From NCBI GenBank assembly GCA_025267735.1, contig CM046307.1, positions 50,139,395 through 50,203,394 on the forward strand: a stretch of DNA of 64,000 nt, given 5' to 3'. This document shows positions 12,601 through 21,600 of the stretch, one piece after another. Made by a program: the position numbers and the translations under genes. The stretch's first letter is position 1, and each line of letters starts with the position of its first letter. This DNA comes from Mactra quadrangularis (taxonomy: Eukaryota > Mollusca > Bivalvia > Venerida > Mactridae). The notes below the pieces were generated by a model. That model did not search any database. It was not told the DNA's origin and saw nothing but the letters and a program-made list of their open reading frames with translations.

Positions 12601-15600
12601 GTGCCTAGTTATCTGCTGATTCCAAGGATTTAGTCTTTCCGAAACAGTAAGTAGGTGAACAGACCACTGTGGTATGATCTTCACAATGTGTGTATAAGGG
12701 GTTAACCCATCCCCTCCAAAAATAGGTCATATTATGTGGACACTCGTGGTAAGGCATGTGTCCACATACTAACTTCACTAAACTTGCTTTTGACCATGGC
12801 CAATAATACTTTAAAAACAGCTTGTAAATTCATGCATATAACTGGCTTATTTTTAGGTGAATGTAGTGAAGGACTATGTGATAATGTAAAATGTCAAAAT
12901 GGTGGACAGTGTAAAGTTATATCTGCTGATAGTCATACTTGCTTATGTCCCCTTGGTACAATGGGTGAAAGTTGTCAACATGGTAAGTCATGCATGTTTA
13001 TGTCCCCTTGTTACAATGGGTGAAAGTTGTCAACATGGTAAGTCATACATGTTTATGTCACCTTGGTACAATGGGTGAAAGTTGTCAACATGGTAAGTCA
13101 TACATTTAATGTCCCCTTGGCACTGTGAGTGAAAGTTGTCAACAATTAAGGTATGGTTGCATTTGTTTCCTTTAAATTGGCAGTGGCATTTAGAAGCTTT
13201 TGAGCAAAGTTTAGCCAGTGCCATTGTTCTGTGTAAAGTGTCTTAATTTTGGTGTGGGGATTAAATTCAATGTCCGTCTGTAGAGGGAGAGGTTGTCTGC
13301 TCCTTTTAGAGAGCTATGTGTTAACTGGTAATGAAATGTTATATGTTTCAGTAAGCAAGCTTCCATACATAACCTAATAATACGGTCATAATGTATGGCA
13401 TTAATTGAATAAAGAAATAGCACGGTTAATGAAATGGATTGTAAACCAAACATTGTAATTAAACTGGTGAAATCAATATTCTCTACTCAGTTAAAATAAT
13501 TGTTATTTTATAAATTGGAAATTGAATTACAAAATATTCAATATACCCAGAAACTAATTAAAAAACAATTAAAATATTTTACTGTCCTCTACTTTCAGCA
13601 ATATAAATATTTTATTGGTACTCAAATGTTTTATATTGAATCAATGATTTTAATGATTTACGTTTGTAAAAATATTGTTTTTACAATTAAACAACACTAC
13701 ATTTGTCAATTGACTATTCTGGTAAACCACTCTGTGATAAAGTATTCATCGTTTAAATTATTCATGAATTAGATGAACAAAAACATTGTATGGAGAAACG
13801 ATTGATCTAAGTGTTTTATGTTTTAACCAACCTTTTCACCATTTCTTTGATTAATGTTAGTCTTTTTATTGAAAATACTTTTTATGGTCCACTTTTTATT
13901 GTAGAAAAGAATAGTTCAATTTGTTACAAATTGTTTTATTGGTTGAGTAATGAAATAAAATATTTATAAGGCTTTTACCCATTGGTCGATATTTGGTGTT
14001 TTAAGTAAAATCAATAAATCTATGTTTTTAAGATGAGAGGTATCATCCTTTAGGGAATTATTAAATGAAAATAGATGTGAGATGTTTAATAGAGGAATGA
14101 TTATGTGATGTGAATATATTATCAACTATCATCATTTAGGTGTCAGAATATTGTATATCTCTCTGTGTTAACTCATTTAGTCCAAAGCAACTTGTTCATA
14201 GATTTCGCTATTTTTATATAATTTTAAACTACCTGCCAGTGTCTGTAGTTGCTCTTAGAAATTGAGTTCTTAATATTTTATAGCAAACTGACCTATAGAT
14301 TATGAGAACAACTATGAATAAAAGTCACATATATTGCTTTGAAACATATCTATATGCTGTTACTAACAGAGAATATTTATTCAATAAAAGCCATATAGTT
14401 TATTTGTCATCTACTGCTGGTGTCCTTAGAACTGGTGTAAGCAGCAGGTGGCAAGATCTTCTTACATAAAATCACCATCTTTTACAGTTGTATGTCAATA
14501 TGGACTAACATTGTCATTGCTTTACTGCTTCCAGAATATTACATTCCATACAATACTACTTTGAGAATTTTTGACCTTTTTAGACCTTAAGGACCTTTTC
14601 TTCTTGCATTTACATCTTGGGTCTTAAAAGTCATGAAATATAGCATTGTTTTTCAACAAACAAGGTGGTCTTTATAGCAGAACGTTACTGTATACCATTA
14701 TTTGTATATTTCAGTTGAAGATGTCCACATACCAGAGTTTAACCAACATTCATATTTAGAATACAAAGGTCTAGGAAGAACAGCTCTTCTATTTGTGGAG
14801 ATAGAATTAGTCATCAAAGCAACTAAACCTGATGGTTTGATATTATATAATGGTTATACACTAGACAGAACTGGTGACTTTATATCTCTAGCCTTACATG
14901 ATTCTTATCTAGAATATAGATTTGATCTTGGTACTGGACCTGCTGTCATCAGGTGAGAAAATAATCTGAGTAAAATCCAATCTAAAACTCTGCTTGTGTA
15001 CTGGTTTATTTTATATCTGACAAGCTTGCAGTATGGGTCACGTTCAGATGACCTTTGCTATAACTACATGCATGACTCAACTGATTACTAATTATCTAAT
15101 CACATAACTGACATCATCAAGAAAATTGGAAAATCTTATCTAAAAATAGAAGTTTGTGAATTTCAATGCTAATGATAGTATTTTGTTTAGGTAAAAGCAA
15201 TGCATTGATTGGTTGACACAAAGGTCATCCAGACCTCATAGCTCCATCCACCATAGCATGTAAAAGTTATCTGTAAATTTAGAAATACTTTCGAAAGCAT
15301 TTTAATATATATAATAGGATTTAAATTGCTATTTTATATTTCTATAGGGCTATTAGCTCCACCAAATATATCAACTGTAAGTTCTTTATGTCAAGGACCC
15401 CTATCCCACCTTCCTTGCAGTAATCTTAAGTTGAAGCCATGAGGAAACTGAAAAAATATGTAGATGCCCGTATTGATATTTTACATGTATACAGTGGCAC
15501 TACAAAAGTGTCAGGATAATTACATGGCATGTTTGTATACTGAGTTAATATATGACATGCTATGTAAGGTTCAGGCACTCTCTAAGATGAAGGCACGCTA

Positions 15601-18600
15601 TGTTTGTCAATTGATACTATAAAACGGTAGAGAACCTATTATTATATGTCTATAAGAAGGTTTAATTTTATCCTACACTAACATTTTAGTGTTGTCATTA
15701 ATCCAAACAGCAGAGAAAACTCTTAGAAAACTCTAATTGACAAAGAAAACCTTACAATGTTGTTTTATGTAGAGAAAATGTTGGATTTTATTATGTTGGT
15801 GTTTTATTTGTGTCTTTATGAAGGACTTGTTTATGTTTTACATGTTTTTTATCACACTAATTAGAACTTGTTGGTAAAATGTATGAGGTATATGGTTCTG
15901 TTTTAGATTTAAAGACACAGTAAATTACTACCCAGTTGCTGTAAATAGATATCCTAGAGATCACTGTCCCAGGTTCTCCCTACATCACACTAGGGGTCAC
16001 ATTCAAATGACTTTTGTGCTGACCAATCAATGCATAGCTTTAATCTAGACAAAAAACTATCAATAGCATTTGAATTCAGAATTTATGTTTTCAGTTAAGA
16101 CTTTTCAAGCTATTTTACTCATGTCTGATATTCCTAGACTGTGATTGGCTGATTCTTACGAGTTGCTTGTTGAATATTATAATTGCTAAGGTCAAGATAG
16201 GTGTCCTGTACTGCCAGATTGACTTATGTAATAATCCAGTACATGAGCAGAGATTTTTACACCAGGATTTAATCAGATTGAAAACTATACCCAATTTAAT
16301 GATAGGCTTCCAATAATGAATGTACTAGTGTTAAATACAACCTACAAATGTACCAGCAATAAATTATGTACAACCTGAGTTGTCTTTTATCAAATTTTCA
16401 ATCTCTAAATGTTCCATATGAAGAGATTAATATTCACCATCAATAGATGATGTGCTCTGCGCAAACCATTATTCACATCTTTACGGTCAATGTCACAATT
16501 TGATAAAGAATTGATTCTTAGTAATTGTTTTACTCTGTAGAGAGAGAAATTAACAGTTCCTTATGGAAAGGTAAGCAAGTACCGGTACTGGTAAAAAGGT
16601 TTCAGGAAAGCTGATTGACAGCATGTTTTGGAGAGGTAAACTATTACTGATAGTGGTAAATGAAAAGAGTCCAGAAAAGCTGATTAGATGTGTCAAATGC
16701 TTGCAGAACCTTTAAAAATGTTGATATATGTGGTTTAAAGACTATGTGTTAGCCACCCATCATAACCTTATACAGAAAATGTTGATAAATAATTTAAAAT
16801 TAAATTTATTTGGAAATTGTTATTTAATGAAATTACAGATCACCAGAACCTATAACATTAAACAAATGGCACTGGATAAAGATATCTCGTACAGGAATGG
16901 AAGGAATCTTAGAGATAGATGACCAAACTGTAGCTATAGGACATTCCCAGGGGGCTTTTACACAACTTACTGTTACACAGAACTTATATATTGGTGGACA
17001 TCGAAACTTTGATGAAACATCGAAACTTGCTAATGTAACACATGCGTTTGAAGGTTGCATACAAAAGGTAATTAATTGATTTTAACATGCTTCCCAAACC
17101 ATCTTGTGACACATATGTTTGAAGTTTGTATGGGCATTTAAATGAATCACACCTATGTGACTCATGTGTTTTAAGTTTATAAACACAAGTTAATAAAACA
17201 CACCTATATGACACTTGGATTTGAAGTGTGTATGCACAATTAAATAAAACGTGCCTATGTGACACATGTGTTTGAAAATTATAAGCACTACTAAATAAAA
17301 TGTACTTAACTGACTTATGTGTTTCAAGTTTGTAAGCACAATTTAATAAAACACATTTATGTGACACATGTGTTTAAAGGTTGTTAACAAAATTTTACTT
17401 AGAAGATCTAAGGAAGTAAATAAAAAGTTGTGTTCACTTGGGGAATACTTGCATTTTAAGGTTCTCTCCATAAAATACAAAAAACTTGCAAGTAACACAT
17501 GTGCATTATTCATAATTCATACAGAAACACTTAATTATATAATTAACCTCTGAAAGTTGCATACAAATTGATTAAATTTAACATGTATGTCTCAAGGTTG
17601 CATACTTAATTGATTTGAAAATGTTAATGTATCATGTGTGTTTGAGAAATGTCTACTAAAGGTGATCATACACTTTAAAACATGCAAATGTAGCACATGT
17701 ATAGATAGTATTCAAATTTGATCAAAATGCATTAATTTAACACATGCACATAAATAATGTACAATATATATAAAAGGTTATTATTTGCTTAAAACATACA
17801 AATGTAACACATGTGTTTTCACATAAATAATAAATTACAAGAGACAATCTTCATACTCTAGATATTTATCAAAGTGTTATTTTTACTATACATTATATAT
17901 TATTCAGAAGAATGTGTCTGTTACTAGAGTTCTCTTATTTGTTCCTATATTACTTTAACACACAATGTTTGTACTTGGATTATAGATTTATACTCAAACC
18001 TGTGTTTATGATCACCAGTGTAAAGTAATGTTCTGACGTACATAATTTTAATGAAGTCAAGAAAAAATGTTTCTAATATTTGTTGCGATTAATCGTAATG
18101 GAAACTTAAGAGAAATGTAACAAAGTGAAACCCAGTCTCGCTGTCAACATATATTGTCTTTTAGATGCACCTTTGCTTTTATCGTTATAACTTATGTAGA
18201 CACATTAAAAGGTCAGTATCGATACAAAAATCGTGGGCACTGAATCAAAATGGAATCAGCCCCCTCACAATCGAGTTTTGATGTATCTAATCGAATCGTT
18301 GCAGCCCTACTGAATACACGCTATAGCAGTATCACAATTTTTAGACATTTTACAAACATTTTAACACAGAATGTCACCCTGAAATTATTCATGTTTTGAC
18401 TGAAAAAATGGACAATATTTGGTTCTACAAGCCTGATTGTTGTTTCATGTATGCTGTACAGTATATCAGACATTTTAATATTATATAAGTTGTAACACTT
18501 TTATCTAGTATTATTGAACTACTAACATAGATCTTATATATAACACATTGCTGCTACTAGGGTTATTGTACTGTTTATATACAATAATTAGTCTGACACT

Positions 18601-21600
18601 GTGTCTGTATGAACTATATAAAAGTAGTGTGGTGTAGTTCATTGTCTTATTGTAACTATTGTGAGTATTGATGGCTACTAAATTATATGGAGTAAGAGTC
18701 ACTTTCACTTTACCAAAACAGAGAACATATTTAGGGCGACTTATAAAGAAAGTAAGGGGCACTTTCTATTTTACTTAAACAGACAATGTAACTACATTGT
18801 ATGTCCCTTACATCAAATGGTTAATATTTAAAGACTGTTTTACATGTTTTAAATGTCCATATAAAAAAGGTTAACAATCCAAAAAAGTGCAGTCATTGCT
18901 TTCACCCTTCAGCCTAAACCATAGGACTTGTGAAAAAAGTTGATTTGGTTAAGTGAAAATAAGTTATTAGAGCTACATGCAGGTGATAATTTTGCCTATT
19001 TCCATAGAACATGATAAATTGGGCTTGTATGTGAGAAAATTTAAGACAATCATTGTAAAGGAGATATCCATTCATTTGTTTCATCAGAACCAATCAGAGA
19101 TCACAGAGTTCTTGTTTTACCTTTGTATTGTCTTAGACATTATATTTGTACCACTGACATTTTTACCTCATGCTATTTATTATATATATTTTCTTAAGGA
19201 AATTTAAGGCAATCATTTAAATAAATATATCTATACATTTGTTTTATCAGACCCTATTAGAGATCTCACAGTTCTTGTTTCACCTTTGAGTTGTCTTAGA
19301 CATAGCACTTTTACCTTTTGACATTTATACTTCATACCATATATTATATATATTTTCAGTTTACATTAAACAATAAAGTTATAAGATTAATACAGGATGC
19401 TATATCTGGTATCAATATAGAGAGTTGTGAACATGCTTGTATTGGTGAACCATGTCTACATCAAGGACAATGTATACCTAAAAAAGATGTCTATACTTGT
19501 TATTGTCCTTTAGGATACTCTGGCAAGAACTGTCAGAAAGGTTTGTACACTTTAAGATAATAAAAATTAAGGCAATATTTCAAGTTTTTATATGCTCATT
19601 TTAAAAAAGTCATATTATGTAATGATGTTATCCATTTGTGGACAATTGTTTGTCTGGATGATAACTCAACAAAGGTTTTACCTAGGTTCACCAAATTTTA
19701 GTTACAGATAGCGCATATGTCAAGGACCTGTTAATTTTTCTAAGGTCAGGGTCTATACTAGGCCTTTTATTTTCATCTCATTAGTCCTCTAATCTTGAGA
19801 ACACTGAATAGAACAATATTCAAATACTCCATATTTTTTTTATAATCCCAGTGCTTAAAACTGATGATTTTTTCTTTATTGATTGTGAAAGCAGAAAAAC
19901 TATTTAGAGTATTTAAATCAGCAGGGTTAATATATACCACTTAAAACTGTTCAATGATATTTTCGAATATAAAATATTTTACAGTACATAATCATAAAGG
20001 TACCAGTATATTTACACTGAAAACATGTGTGAAAATATTGACTATTTTCTGTCTATCATATTAATATAAAACTTATTTACAGAGTCTCCTAGAATATTTT
20101 GTTATATATTAGATTATTACATCATTATATACATTTTGTACATTCAAACCATCAGTCTGGTTCTAGAATTTTAGATTTAAATATTTTATAGACATTATAT
20201 TTAAACATTGCTTGTATGTAATATATCATATGTAATGTCTAAGTTAGAAAGGCAGTCTGGATTACTTGTAAGTTATGATGTTGATAGCTTCTTGATTTTA
20301 CTACAGAACATATTGTAACATAAATCATCCCAATACTTCCTAAGGATGAGCTTTTTAGGATAGTTTGGATGTCCATTGTCTGCTTGTTAATCCGTTTGTC
20401 AAGAATTTGCTGAGGAGTAGGGATTTTCCTGGTCCTTGTTATCAATCTGTTGGCCTACTAACTAAATGATCAAAAAAATGCCAATAACTCTATTGTTCTA
20501 TTGCTATAACTTTTCACCTGGAACATAGTCAAATTTTTTCTTGAAAAAAAGTCAAAACCATATTTTTCAGGGGGAAATTATTGGTCAGTTTCCTAAGCTA
20601 TCACAAGCTAGCATTTTGCTCCTAAGAACACTAGATTTGATATTACATTCTTATTCCTTATGGTGTAAGGAGAGTACCCGGGAACAAAAGGCTAGATATC
20701 CAAATCCACAGGAAACTGGTCAATTATTTTGAATCCTAGCTTTTGCATGTATTTTAAACCATAGGGGTTCTAAGCAAACACTAGCCATATATAGCCATTA
20801 TTTATATTGTAGGTATAACAGTTGAGGTCACTTAAAAGTCTCTGTGTTTTGAACTCTATTTAATTATAATTATTATTATATTTACAGATGTTGATAGAAA
20901 TATGTTAAATCCAAGATTTACATCAGAAAGTTATCTGATGTACTCACAGAAAGATATTGCTAAAAGGTAAACATTTCTTGTTTATACCGAGTAGTAATGT
21001 TGTCATCATATTTTGTAATAGAAGGAGACAAAGTTTTAGTACACCATGCAGGGATCGAACCTACAACCTCCTGCTTGCAAGTCAGACACCCTGCCAATTG
21101 AGCTAAGGCTACAACAAGTTGGTCATATGTTCTATGGATTCGCTTGCACCTGAATTTTGACAGTTTTTATGAAAACAATATTTTTATTTCCTCACTCGCT
21201 CATAAAAATTAGGTCAAACTGCTGTATAAAGCAACTGAATTAAGATATTTTTTTTTTTCTTCGCTCACTCGCCCCATTTTTTCCCGTAGAAAAATCTGTA
21301 GAACACATGATCAACTTGTTGTGGCCTAATCTGGCAGAAAAATATAACAAACAAATTATTTAAACATATATATTATATACAGACCTGCTATAGTCCAACA
21401 GAATTAACCTGAGCTTGACCTTTATGCAAGAATATATTAAACTCAGTATTTACAGTCTATTTTTGTCTTCGTTTGTAAATCGCGCTTTATCGGAAGCTTT
21501 CGGCAAAATTAACGTACTGAACAATTAATATTGTTTTCATAAGAATAAATACTTTGAAACTGTGCCATTATATTGTTGACTTATTTGTTTCCCCAAAAAC

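Noticed and set aside
13500..13772. 90-codon frame in intron 6
   Set aside because: Very AT-rich, with Ile/Tyr/Lys composition typical of chance frames; no homology or splice support seen.
16984..17367. 127-codon minus frame with repeated Cys/His-like motifs
   Set aside because: A shadow of exon 8 and the adjoining 51-bp tandem repeat; no zinc-finger spacing is kept.
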